Origin: G963668605 sp963668605
Lineage (GTDB): Bacteria; Acidobacteriota; Terriglobia; Bryobacterales; Bryobacteraceae
DNA: 64,000 bases
Assembly: GCA_963668605.1 (NCBI GenBank)
Contig: OY764903.1
Location: 4,774,001 to 4,838,000, forward strand
Direction of reading: 5' to 3'
A model generated the notes under the pieces. That model searched no databases. It worked only from the letters and a program-made list of their open reading frames with translations, and had not been told where the DNA came from. Both the position numbers and the translations under genes were made by a program. Position 1 is the stretch's first letter. Every line of letters begins with the position of its first letter. This document shows positions 43,033-50,784 of the stretch, in pieces.

Positions 43033-44258
43033 TACTCAGCCCTCAATGCGACGACAGGATCGAGCTTCGACGCCTGCACCGCCGGATAGATGCCGAAGAA
43101 GAGCCCGATGATCGAGCTGAGAACAAGGCCCAGGACCGCCACCCACGTCTGCACCGACGCAGGAAATTCTGTAAAGGCTCGCAGCGCCGTGGCGATCCCG
43201 AAACCCGCGACCACGCCGACGAAGCCGCCCACCAGACATTGCATCACGCTCTCCGTCAGAAACTGTTTCAGAATGTCGCCCTCGCGCGCCCCCATTGCAC
43301 GCCGGATGCCGATCTCTTTTGTCCGCTCCGTGACGCTGACCAGCATAACGTTCATGATGACTATGCCGCCCACAACCGCCGAGATTGCACTCACCATGAT
43401 GAAGACCGCGAAGAAGGCGCCGCTGATACTCTGCCACAGCGAGATGTAGCTGTCCTTCGTCCCGATGAAGAAGTCCTCTTCTTTGTTCCCGGTAATGTGG
43501 CGCCGCACCCGCATGATCATGCGCGCCTGGTCTTGCGCCGACTCAAAGATTTTCTCGCCGCCCGCGGCTTTGATGTTGATGGTGAGGCTGGAGCGGCTAC
43601 CGCGCAATCGTAAAAACGTGGTCAGCGGAATAACCACAAAAGTATCCTGGTCCTGTCCCAGCACCGACCCCACCTTCTCGAAGGTTCCGACGACCGTAAG
43701 CTCCTGATTCGCAACGCGGATCACGCGTCCCAAGGGACTTACCCCCGCGAAAAACTGCTCGACGATGCCGCTACCCACCACGCACACCATCGCGCTGCGC
43801 TTTTCCTCGGTCTCGGAAAAGAAGCGACCCTGTTCCACCGTACGCGTGTCGATCTCCGACATGTTGGCGGTGTGACCCGTCAGCGTTACGTCTGCGAGGT
43901 CGTGCTCCCGGTAGGTGACCCGCACTGTGGAAGAGGCGGAAGCGCCCACAAACTGGCAGGCAGAGCAGCCCGCGGCGACGGCGCGAACGTCGGCAAGTTC
44001 CACTTTCTTGTAACGCAGCGCCTTGATGATGACGTTGAAATCCGTAACGGCGAACGGCGTGCGGGCCATCTGAAATACGTTGGTGCCCAGATTCGCAATT
44101 TTTTGTTCCACGTAGAGGTTTGCGCCCTGCACGATCGTCATCACGGTGATGAGGGTCGCCACTCCCATCGTGAGTCCGAGGATCGTGAGAATCGCGCGCA
44201 GCTTATGCGCGCGCAAGGAACCGAAGCTCTGTGAGAAATTGTCGCGGGCCGCGAGCAT
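43032..44258 (-). CDS. ABC transporter permease, MacB/FtsX type
   Basis: 408 aa, paralogous to its neighbour with the same layout: TM1 (ILTILGLTMGVATLITVMTI), periplasmic domain with VGASASSTVRVTYREHDLAD, then FtsX-type helices (VGGIVIMNVMLVSVTERTKE, IGIRRAMGAREGDILKQFLT). Such tandem permeases may form a heterodimer. It begins just after tyrS (1 bp), an unusual operon partner, and overlaps the next permease by one base. Confidence 0.92.
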   Translation of the reverse strand: MLAARDNFSQSFGSLRAHKLRAILTILGLTMGVATLITVMTIVQGANLYVEQKIANLGTNVFQMARTPFAVTDFNVIIKALRYKKVELADVRAVAAGCSACQFVGASASSTVRVTYREHDLADVTLTGHTANMSEIDTRTVEQGRFFSETEEKRSAMVCVVGSGIVEQFFAGVSPLGRVIRVANQELTVVGTFEKVGSVLGQDQDTFVVIPLTTFLRLRGSRSSLTINIKAAGGEKIFESAQDQARMIMRVRRHITGNKEEDFFIGTKDSYISLWQSISGAFFAVFIMVSAISAVVGGIVIMNVMLVSVTERTKEIGIRRAMGAREGDILKQFLTESVMQCLVGGFVGVVAGFGIATALRAFTEFPASVQTWVAVLGLVLSSIIGLFFGIYPAVQASKLDPVVALRAE

Positions 44259-44259
44259 A

Positions 44260-45465
44260 TCAGCCTGTCACGCGTTTCCATTTCTTGCCGAGGCGGAACA
44301 CATACTCGCCGGGAAAAGCGATCTGACGCAGGTCTCCGACGTGTTCGCCGTTCATCTCAACCGCACCCGCCTTGATCTTCCGCGTGGCCTCGGTGACGGA
44401 TTCCGCCAGCCCGATTCTCGCGATCAACTTGTCGACGCGGATGGACGCCTCCTCGATCCGGACCTGCTCAATATCCGAGGGCACTTCGCCAGATGCCACT
44501 ACGCGCTGCCACTCTTCGGCCGCGCGGTCGGCATCGGCCGCAGAATGGAAGTCGCGGATGATCTCGCGCGCGAGGTCGATCTTGGCCTGCTTCGGATGCA
44601 ATGCGCCGCTCATAACGCTGCTCTTCAATGCCGCGATCTGCGTCATGCTGCGATCGGTCAGCAGTTCGTAGTAGCGGTACATCAGAACATCGCTGATGCT
44701 CATTAATTTTTTGAACATCTCCGCCGGCGCTTCAGCGATGCCGACGTAGTTACCCTTGGACTTCGACATCTTCTCGACGCCGTCGAGACCTTCGAGCAGC
44801 GGAACCGTCGCGACGATCTGGGGCTTCTGTCCGAAATCGCGCTGGATCTCGCGCCCTACCAGCAGGTTGAATTTCTGATCGCTCCCGCCCATCTCCACAT
44901 CGCATTCGAGGGCTACGGAGTCGTAGGCTTGCGCGAGCGGGTAGAGAAATTCATGCACCGAGATCGGAGTGCCGTCCTTGAAGCGCTTGGAAAAGTCGTC
45001 GCGCTCCAGAATGCGCGCCACGGTGTATTTCGAGCATAGCCGAATGATGTCCTCAAACTTCATCGGTTCCAGCCATTGACTGTTGAGGCGCACCTCGGTC
45101 TTTTCCGGGTCGAGAATTTTGAAGACTTGCGCTTTGTAGGTCTCCGCGTTCAGGGCGATCTCCGCGCGGGTCATCGGCGGGCGCGTAATGTTGCGGCCCG
45201 TCGGGTCGCCGATCAATCCCGTAATGTCGCCAATCAGGAAAATCACCTTATGGCCGCAATCCTGGAAGTGCTTCATCTTGCGCAGCAGTACGGTATGTCC
45301 GAGATGAAGGTCCGGCGCGGTCGGATCGAAGCCGACCTTGATGCGCAGCGGGCGTCCTTCCTTTTGCGCCTGGATCAGACGCTCTTTGAGGTCCTCTTCG
45401 CGGATCAGTTCCGCCAGGCCCTTCTTGATATAGGTAAGTTGTTCGTCGATGGAAAGCGGTGCCAC
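44260..45465 (-). CDS. tyrS: Tyrosyl-tRNA synthetase
   Basis: 401 aa class I synthetase. HIGH-like motif HLGHTVLLRKMK, KMSKS motif VEKMSKSKGNYVG, and a C-terminal S4-type RNA-binding domain (IRVDKLIARIGLAESVTEAT). The length and N-terminal IKKGLAELIREEDLKERL suit the TyrZ-like longer family. GTG start (45465). Divergent from the small 68-aa gene. Confidence 0.96.
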   Translation of the reverse strand: MAPLSIDEQLTYIKKGLAELIREEDLKERLIQAQKEGRPLRIKVGFDPTAPDLHLGHTVLLRKMKHFQDCGHKVIFLIGDITGLIGDPTGRNITRPPMTRAEIALNAETYKAQVFKILDPEKTEVRLNSQWLEPMKFEDIIRLCSKYTVARILERDDFSKRFKDGTPISVHEFLYPLAQAYDSVALECDVEMGGSDQKFNLLVGREIQRDFGQKPQIVATVPLLEGLDGVEKMSKSKGNYVGIAEAPAEMFKKLMSISDVLMYRYYELLTDRSMTQIAALKSSVMSGALHPKQAKIDLAREIIRDFHSAADADRAAEEWQRVVASGEVPSDIEQVRIEEASIRVDKLIARIGLAESVTEATRKIKAGAVEMNGEHVGDLRQIAFPGEYVFRLGKKWKRVTG

Positions 45466-45561
45466 TCTTACATTGTAGGGGATCGCCTTTGCTTCGATCT
45501 GGAACGCCGCGCGACAGGCGCCAAGGGCGGACCGCAGCCCCTGTGTTAAACTATAAAAGCT

Positions 45562-45768
45562 ATGTCAATTCCGAATGTAAAGCGTTATCGCATCAGCAGC
45601 CCCGAGGGCGAAGTGGCCACAGTTATGGCCGTCCTGCCGGGAGGCGCTGACATCGACGCCTATCTGAAGGATGCTACGGCGCGGTTCGACTGGAAGGCCT
45701 GGCGTGCCGATCAAGCCAGCCATGTGAAGGTCCGCGTCGGTCAGCAGAAACAGAAAAAGGCGAAGTAG
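45562..45768 (+). CDS. Small conserved-looking hypothetical protein (68 aa)
   Basis: I do not recognise this protein. 68 aa: an N-terminal half with beta-like alternation (IPNVKRYRISSPEGEVATVM, AVLPGGADIDAYLKDATARF), then DWKAWRADQASHVKVRVGQQ and a Lys-rich tail (KQKKAK). No signal peptide or cysteine. It has its own intergenic space opposite tyrS with a TATAAA 4 bp before the start region. The next gene converges 9 bp after its stop. Codon use looks coding. Confidence 0.6.
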   Translation: MSIPNVKRYRISSPEGEVATVMAVLPGGADIDAYLKDATARFDWKAWRADQASHVKVRVGQQKQKKAK

Positions 45769-45777
45769 TTCCCCAAG

Positions 45778-47067
45778 TTACGGATTGCGGGCCTTCAAAC
45801 TGCGAAGTGCCCGCAGCCCTTCCTGTGCTACGTCAGCATCTCCGTCCTTCGTCAGTCCGTCGAGGACTGTTACGCTATCTTTGTCTCCGCTCAGCGCCAA
45901 CACCTTGGCGATCTCGATTTTTTCCTCTTTGGGCGCGCTTGGTACGACTGGATAGATGGCCGTGCGAACAGAGGCTTCGCGCGTGAGTTCTACCAGGAAT
46001 CCGGAGGCCACTCCGCGCCAGGCCTTCGAGTTCAAGCTGTTTACGAGATAGCGCAGCGGGCTGAACTCCGTCATTTCGATCCTGCCGAGTTTCACCAGCG
46101 CGAAAGCCTGCGCAAGGCGGGCATTCATCTTGCGCTCTTCGCTGAAGGCCTTATCAAAAGTGGCTGCGTCGGCGGGATTCTTGAGCCGGCCCAAGCCTTC
46201 AGCCGCAGCCGCGCGCATGCCATCGTCCTTGTCGTTCAGGTAGTGCGTGAGGATGGGCCGGTTGGCCTCGTCGGGAATCGTGGAGAGCGCGACCAGCGCA
46301 GCACGCTGCACCTTTACGCTACGGCTGTTCTTGATTACGTCTTTCAGTTGCGGAAGGGCTTCGCGATTCCTCAGAATTCCGGTCGTCTCGATGGCGGCGA
46401 TCTGGATCTTCTCATTCAGGTCGCGCAACAGAAACGAGAACTCGGGGCCGGCCGCGGGGTCGCGAATTTTCTGGATGGCGATCAGCGTTTCAAAAATCAG
46501 GGTATCGTTTTTCGAGCGTAGCCCGGGGTAGAGGTCGGGCAGCGCCGCGCGTCCGCGCAAAACGCCGACGGCGCGTGCCGCGTTGGCCCGCGACTCCATG
46601 CTGACGCCGCCGCGCGCGAGTTTGCCGGCGGCCAGGATCACCTCAGCGCGCACCAGGACATAGGGATCGACAACCTGATCGTTGGCGCCACTGAACCTGG
46701 CCATCACGGAGCTGCCCGCGCGTTGCATGGTGCCGGAGACACCGGACTTCACGTAGCCCGGCAGATAGAAATTCACCAGGCCGTCGGCGGCACGGATCTG
46801 AATTTCAGGATCGTTGTCGCGCGTCGCCTGGATCAGGGCGTCCAAGCTGCGTTGAGTACCGATTTCGACAATCGCCTTGACGGCTTCGATACGCACGTCC
46901 AAGACCGTGTCGGAGAGCAGCGGTTGCAGTTTTACAATCGCTTCCGAGCCTTCCTTGGAGAGTGCCTTCGCCGCCTTGGCGCGTTTCTTGGGATCGGGAT
47001 CCCGAAGGTCCTGTGAAAACGCGGGAACAACCAGAAGCAGTAGTGCGAACGAGCAAACCAGCCGCAT
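45778..47067 (-). CDS. Secreted HEAT-repeat protein
   Basis: 429 aa with a signal peptide (MRLVCSFALLLLVVPAFSQ). About ten HEAT/PBS-lyase-type repeats follow (DVRIEAVKAIVEIGTQRSLD, LIQATRDNDPEIQIRAADGL, ILRNREALPQLKDVIKNSRS, AAAEGLGRLKNPADAATFDK). It is an interaction scaffold without catalytic residues, probably periplasmic. Starts 45 bp downstream of mqnD on the same strand. Confidence 0.87.
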   Translation of the reverse strand: MRLVCSFALLLLVVPAFSQDLRDPDPKKRAKAAKALSKEGSEAIVKLQPLLSDTVLDVRIEAVKAIVEIGTQRSLDALIQATRDNDPEIQIRAADGLVNFYLPGYVKSGVSGTMQRAGSSVMARFSGANDQVVDPYVLVRAEVILAAGKLARGGVSMESRANAARAVGVLRGRAALPDLYPGLRSKNDTLIFETLIAIQKIRDPAAGPEFSFLLRDLNEKIQIAAIETTGILRNREALPQLKDVIKNSRSVKVQRAALVALSTIPDEANRPILTHYLNDKDDGMRAAAAEGLGRLKNPADAATFDKAFSEERKMNARLAQAFALVKLGRIEMTEFSPLRYLVNSLNSKAWRGVASGFLVELTREASVRTAIYPVVPSAPKEEKIEIAKVLALSGDKDSVTVLDGLTKDGDADVAQEGLRALRSLKARNP

Positions 47068-47112
47068 ACCTTCAGGATACAGGAGCGCCGCGGACAGCGG
47101 CGGCTAATTCGA

Positions 47113-47958
47113 TCAGCGGATGAAGTCGACTTCCACGCGCTTGGAGATGATGCCAGCCTCGAAACCCATGTCGAGCAACTTCTGAGCCGCCTTCGGCACC
47201 AGTTCGCCACAGTCCACCGTGTAGTGATTTACGTACATTCCGACGAACTTCTCGGCTAGGTTGGGATCGAGGTCGCGCGCGAATTGCAGCGCGTAGTTGA
47301 GCGCCTCTTCGTGGTTGTCGAGCGCGTACTGGATGCTCTCTTTCATCAGACGGCAGCACTCAGCCTGCATCTCCGCGTCAAGTCCCCGGCGCAAAACATT
47401 CGCGCCGAGCGGCAGCGGAAGGTCGTAGGTTTTTTTCCACCAGCGGCCGAGATCGACTACGCTATGGAAACCACCCTTGGCATAGGTCAATTGCGCTTCA
47501 TGGATCACGAGTCCGGCATCGACACTGTGCTCACGCACGGCATCGAGGATCTTGTCGAACGGGACTTCCACGGCTTCGAAATCGGGCTCGAAAAGACGCA
47601 GCGCCAAGTACGCCGTAGTCATCTTCCCGGGAATCGCGATTTTTTTGCCCTTGACATCCTCTGGGCTGTAAGGATGCAAGGCGGTCAGAACCGGTCCATA
47701 GCCATCGCCGACGCTCGAACCCGACGCCATCAACTGGTACTTGTCGGCCACATAGGGGTAAGCGTGGTATGAAATCGCCGAAAGCTCATATGCGCCTTCC
47801 GTCGCCTTCCGGTTCAGACTTTGAATATCCTCGAGGACGTGCCGGAAGCTTACAAGGCGAGACCTGATTTTTCTCGTGGCCAACGCGTAGAACATAAACG
47901 CGTCGTCGGAATCGGGACTATGGGCGCAGACGATTTCGTTGACGGCGATTGAAGACAT
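47113..47958 (-). CDS. mqnD: 1,4-dihydroxy-6-naphthoate synthase (MqnD family)
   Basis: 281 aa, periplasmic-binding-protein-like fold. N-terminal SPDSDDAFMFYALATRK, LSAISYHAYPYVADKYQLMA and GLVIHEAQLTYAKGG with the His typical of MqnD. It releases 1,4-dihydroxy-6-naphthoate from cyclic de-hypoxanthine futalosine, late in futalosine-type menaquinone synthesis. No other mqn gene is in the window, so the pathway is inferred from this one member. Chance of being MqnA is small given the motif. Confidence 0.85.
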   Translation of the reverse strand: MSSIAVNEIVCAHSPDSDDAFMFYALATRKIRSRLVSFRHVLEDIQSLNRKATEGAYELSAISYHAYPYVADKYQLMASGSSVGDGYGPVLTALHPYSPEDVKGKKIAIPGKMTTAYLALRLFEPDFEAVEVPFDKILDAVREHSVDAGLVIHEAQLTYAKGGFHSVVDLGRWWKKTYDLPLPLGANVLRRGLDAEMQAECCRLMKESIQYALDNHEEALNYALQFARDLDPNLAEKFVGMYVNHYTVDCGELVPKAAQKLLDMGFEAGIISKRVEVDFIR

Positions 47959-48041
47959 ATTGGGAAGCGGACCTTCACACTATAGCAGATGGCGACGGTC
48001 CCTTACGAACGTGGGCCGGCAGGCAGAGCCACGGGAATCGT

Positions 48042-48410
48042 TCAAGGAGCGATTGTTTCGCCGGCCAACTCGGCAAGTTCGGGACGCAGCCGGCCAAGTT
48101 CGCACTCCAGTTTCCGTAACGCTTCCGTCGCGGCAGGAAGGTCGCAGCTGCGGGCAATCGTCTCGAGTTGCAGCGCGGCTTTGTGGGCCGCCTCGGCGCC
48201 GAAGTTCGATACCGAACCTTTCAGGCTATGGGCGGCGCGTTCCAAACTCTTCGCATCGCCGTTTTCCAACGCGGTCCGCATCTCGTCCACCAACGAGGGC
48301 GAGTGTTCCAGGAAAAGTTGCGCTATCTCCTGCAGCAGTTCGAGATCTCCGCCGACGCGTTCGAGCGCAACGGCCCTATTTAGATTGGCTAATTGGTTTT
48401 GGAAGCCCAT
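48042..48410 (-). CDS. Hpt (histidine phosphotransfer) domain protein
   Basis: 122 aa from ATG 48410, which has AGGAGAGC about 5 nt upstream. Four-helix bundle with the phosphorylatable His in RAAHSLKGSVSNFGAEAAHK and the typical start (VALERVGGDLELLQEIAQLF, LEHSPSLVDEMRTALENGDA). Stand-alone Hpt proteins relay phosphate between a hybrid kinase and a response regulator; no kinase or regulator is nearby, so it is an orphan. Confidence 0.85.
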   Translation of the reverse strand: MGFQNQLANLNRAVALERVGGDLELLQEIAQLFLEHSPSLVDEMRTALENGDAKSLERAAHSLKGSVSNFGAEAAHKAALQLETIARSCDLPAATEALRKLECELGRLRPELAELAGETIAP

Positions 48411-48799
48411 CGTGCTCTCCTGGCCCAAACCGGCCGAATTCTTCTGGGAATCACACACAGACTTCCTTTCGACAGAAGGCAGCGAATTACTTAGGCCTGA
48501 GCACGCCATTTATGTAAGATTTCCAACATTTTCATTTGGAGCCCGTCGACGAGGCTGCCGACGGCCGGCGCGGGAACAAGTCGGTTGAGACAAAAGCGGC
48601 GGTTCCCGCACCAAACAGATAGCATACCTCAGGCCCACGACCGGGCGCGGCTCGAAAGTGGCCTTGGTGGCGTTTTTTCGAATGGTGTACACTATATATT
48701 TGGTGGAGGTGGATCTTCCCTAGCGGTTGTTTCACAGTAGTTCCCCCGCTCGCCCAACGATCGTTCGCGGTCAACGTTCTATCTGACTGCTTTTCCCTG
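48411..48799. other. Intergenic region between Hpt and ComF genes
   Basis: No gene recognised. It holds TTGGTG (48664) with TACACT 18 bp later at 48688 and an overlapping TATATT (48695), a possible promoter for comF. The comF frame stays open back through this stretch, and the piece just before the assigned start (reading LSDCFSLLFPDDC) looks family-like. Confidence 0.35.
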
Positions 48800-49618
48800 T
48801 TGTTCCCCGACGACTGCCGAATCTGCGGCGCACCGCTCACTGAGATTTCCCGCGTACCGGTCTGCCGAACTTGCCTGGATGCTCGCGAACCGTTCGAGGC
48901 GGAGTATTTCTGCGTATGCTGCCGCATGACTTTCGTAAACCCCGCGCCGCTCGACGAACTCGGGCGCTGTGCCGTGTGCCGGTCTGGCGCGCGCGGATTC
49001 GACGCGGCCTATTGCTATTGCAGCTACGACGGGACGGCGCGGAAACTGATCCACCTGTTCAAGTACGGCAAGACCACCGCGTTGGCGAGCCACTTGGGAG
49101 CGCAATTGTCGCTCGCGTACCCGAGGGGGCAGCAGTTCGACGCCATTGTGCCTATGCCAATGCACTGGTGGCGCCGCTGGCAGCGAGGCTTCAACCAATC
49201 CGGCTTGCTGGCACGCGAACTGTCCCGGCGGACTGGCATACCGGTCATCCGGGCTGCCAAAAAGGTGAAGGCGACTGAGCCGCAGGCCGGGCTCAGTGGA
49301 GCCAGGCGGCGGGCCAACGTGGCTGGGGCTTACGCGGCCACGCATAAAGAATGGCTGAAAGGCAAGCGCGTGCTGCTGGTAGACGACGTCATGACTACCG
49401 GTTCCAGCGCCTCGGCCTGCGCATCCGTTTTGAAGCGCGCGGGCGCCAGCCACGTCTCCGTGCTGACCCTGGCCCGAGTGGACCGCCGCTCGACATCGTT
49501 GGCCGGACCTGTTCCGTTTCGCGGTCCGGATAGTGATAGTGGGAGGTTCGTCGATGGCGATTTTAGATCGAATGCACCAGCCCGTTCTGGTGCTGAACGC
49601 GAGCTACGAGCCGATTAA
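48800..49618 (+). CDS. comF: ComF-family amidophosphoribosyltransferase-like protein
   Basis: 272 aa. N-terminal zinc-ribbon-like Cys pairs (CRICGAPL, CRTCLD, CVCCRM, CAVCRS), then the phosphoribosyltransferase domain (IVPMPMHWWRRWQRGFNQSG, LLARELSRRTGIPV) with PRPP loop RVLLVDDVMTTGSSASACA. ComF takes part in DNA uptake and restart in competent bacteria. The start is uncertain: TTG at 48800 is the first usual codon, but family-like sequence (LSDCFSLL) continues upstream in frame without ATG or GTG. The last about 20 residues run out of frame through the HNH gene start and look like read-on. Confidence 0.85.
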   Translation: MFPDDCRICGAPLTEISRVPVCRTCLDAREPFEAEYFCVCCRMTFVNPAPLDELGRCAVCRSGARGFDAAYCYCSYDGTARKLIHLFKYGKTTALASHLGAQLSLAYPRGQQFDAIVPMPMHWWRRWQRGFNQSGLLARELSRRTGIPVIRAAKKVKATEPQAGLSGARRRANVAGAYAATHKEWLKGKRVLLVDDVMTTGSSASACASVLKRAGASHVSVLTLARVDRRSTSLAGPVPFRGPDSDSGRFVDGDFRSNAPARSGAERELRAD

Positions 49619-50081
49619 CATCTGTGCCGCCCGGCGGGCCCTGGTGCTAGTGCTAAAGGGGCTCGCTTCGGCGGAAGAGCATGCCAGCGCGCATGTGCAC
49701 TCGGCGCGCCAGATTCTGAACCTTCCTTCCGTCATCCGCCTGCTCGAATACCGTCGCATCCCGCAGCAGTCGCGGGCCCTGTCGCGCAAGAACATCCTGA
49801 TGCGCGACCGCTACACCTGCCAGTATTGCCAGAAGATTCAGACCGCTTCCGAGATGACGCTCGACCACGTCCTGCCGCGTTCGCGTGGCGGCGAATCGAG
49901 CTGGGAGAACTTGGTCGCCTGCTGCAATCGCTGCAACAATAGAAAGGGCAATCGCACGCCCGATGAAGCGGGCATGAAGCTGCTCCGTCCGCCGCGCCCA
50001 TTCAGCATGCACACAAGCCGCCACCTTATGCGCATGTTGGCGAATCGGGACGACCAGTGGAGAAAGTATCTGTTCTACTGA
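49554..50081 (+). CDS. HNH endonuclease
   Basis: 175 aa. ATG 49554 is chosen because GGGAGG lies 7 nt upstream. The N-terminal part (PVLVLNASYEPINICAARRA, VLKGLASAEE) is typical of a widespread 170-200 aa HNH family. The nuclease core is RYTCQYCQK, LDHVLPRSRGGESSWENLVA, CCNRCNNRKGNRTP, with DH, N and two zinc CxxC pairs. Role in the cell is unknown, likely DNA metabolism. It overlaps comF by 65 bp in another frame and ends 1 bp before infC. Confidence 0.9.
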   Translation: MAILDRMHQPVLVLNASYEPINICAARRALVLVLKGLASAEEHASAHVHSARQILNLPSVIRLLEYRRIPQQSRALSRKNILMRDRYTCQYCQKIQTASEMTLDHVLPRSRGGESSWENLVACCNRCNNRKGNRTPDEAGMKLLRPPRPFSMHTSRHLMRMLANRDDQWRKYLFY

Positions 50082-50082
50082 G

Positions 50083-50640
50083 TCAGCCCGCTTTGGGCTT
50101 GTCCTTCACCGGGCTGATGAGGACGTGCGCGTTGCGGCCTTCCAGGCGAGGCTGGCCCTCGGCGGCGCCGTAAGCCGCGATGTCCTGAGCGAAACGGATC
50201 AGCAGCTTTCTGCCAAGGTCGGTGTGCGCAATTTCGCGGCCGCGAAACTGGACTACCGCTTTCACGCGGTTGCCCTCCTGGAGGAAGCGGATGGCATGGT
50301 TCTTCTTGAAGTCGTAGTCGTGGTCGTCGGTGTTCGGGCGGAACTTAAGTTCCTTCACCTGGATCACGTGCTGCTTCTTCTTGGCCTCGTTCTGCTTCTT
50401 CTTGTTCTCGTACTGCCACTGGCCGTAGTCCATCGCCTTGGCAACGGGCGGCTCGGCGGTCGGCGCGATCAGAATCAGATCGAGGCCCATTTCCTGCGCC
50501 TTGCGGACCGCTGCCGGTGTGGGCATGATTTCTACGCTGCCGTCAGGGAAAACCGCACGCACTTCGCGGACGCGGATTGCTTCGTTTACGTTTTCCCGGA
50601 TTCTGGGTCTGCGAGGAGGATAGTTTCTCGGTGGATACAT
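50083..50640 (-). CDS. infC: Translation initiation factor IF-3
   Basis: 185 aa. N-domain (PRIRENVNEAIRVREVRAVF, MGLDLILIAPTAEPPVAKAM, DYGQWQYENKKKQNEAKKKQ) and C-domain (VKELKFRPNTDDHDYDFKKN, FLQEGNRVKAVVQFRGREIA). Start is ATG here, not the rare AUU used in E. coli, so that kind of autoregulation is not expected. No rpmI/rplT follow; the gene faces the HNH gene. N-terminus is Pro/Arg-rich (YPPRNYPPRRPR). Confidence 0.97.
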   Translation of the reverse strand: MYPPRNYPPRRPRIRENVNEAIRVREVRAVFPDGSVEIMPTPAAVRKAQEMGLDLILIAPTAEPPVAKAMDYGQWQYENKKKQNEAKKKQHVIQVKELKFRPNTDDHDYDFKKNHAIRFLQEGNRVKAVVQFRGREIAHTDLGRKLLIRFAQDIAAYGAAEGQPRLEGRNAHVLISPVKDKPKAG

Positions 50641-50784
50641 TGATTCGTTCTAGTCTTGGCCCCTGTTTGATACAACTTCAGATTGAGCGAAGCTTCCCCC
50701 GTTGCCTGGCAACAGGTTTCGTTCGCTCCCGCTCTGCATCTCCTAGATGCTAGCAGATTTCTTGTCAACGTATATAAGCTTCGA

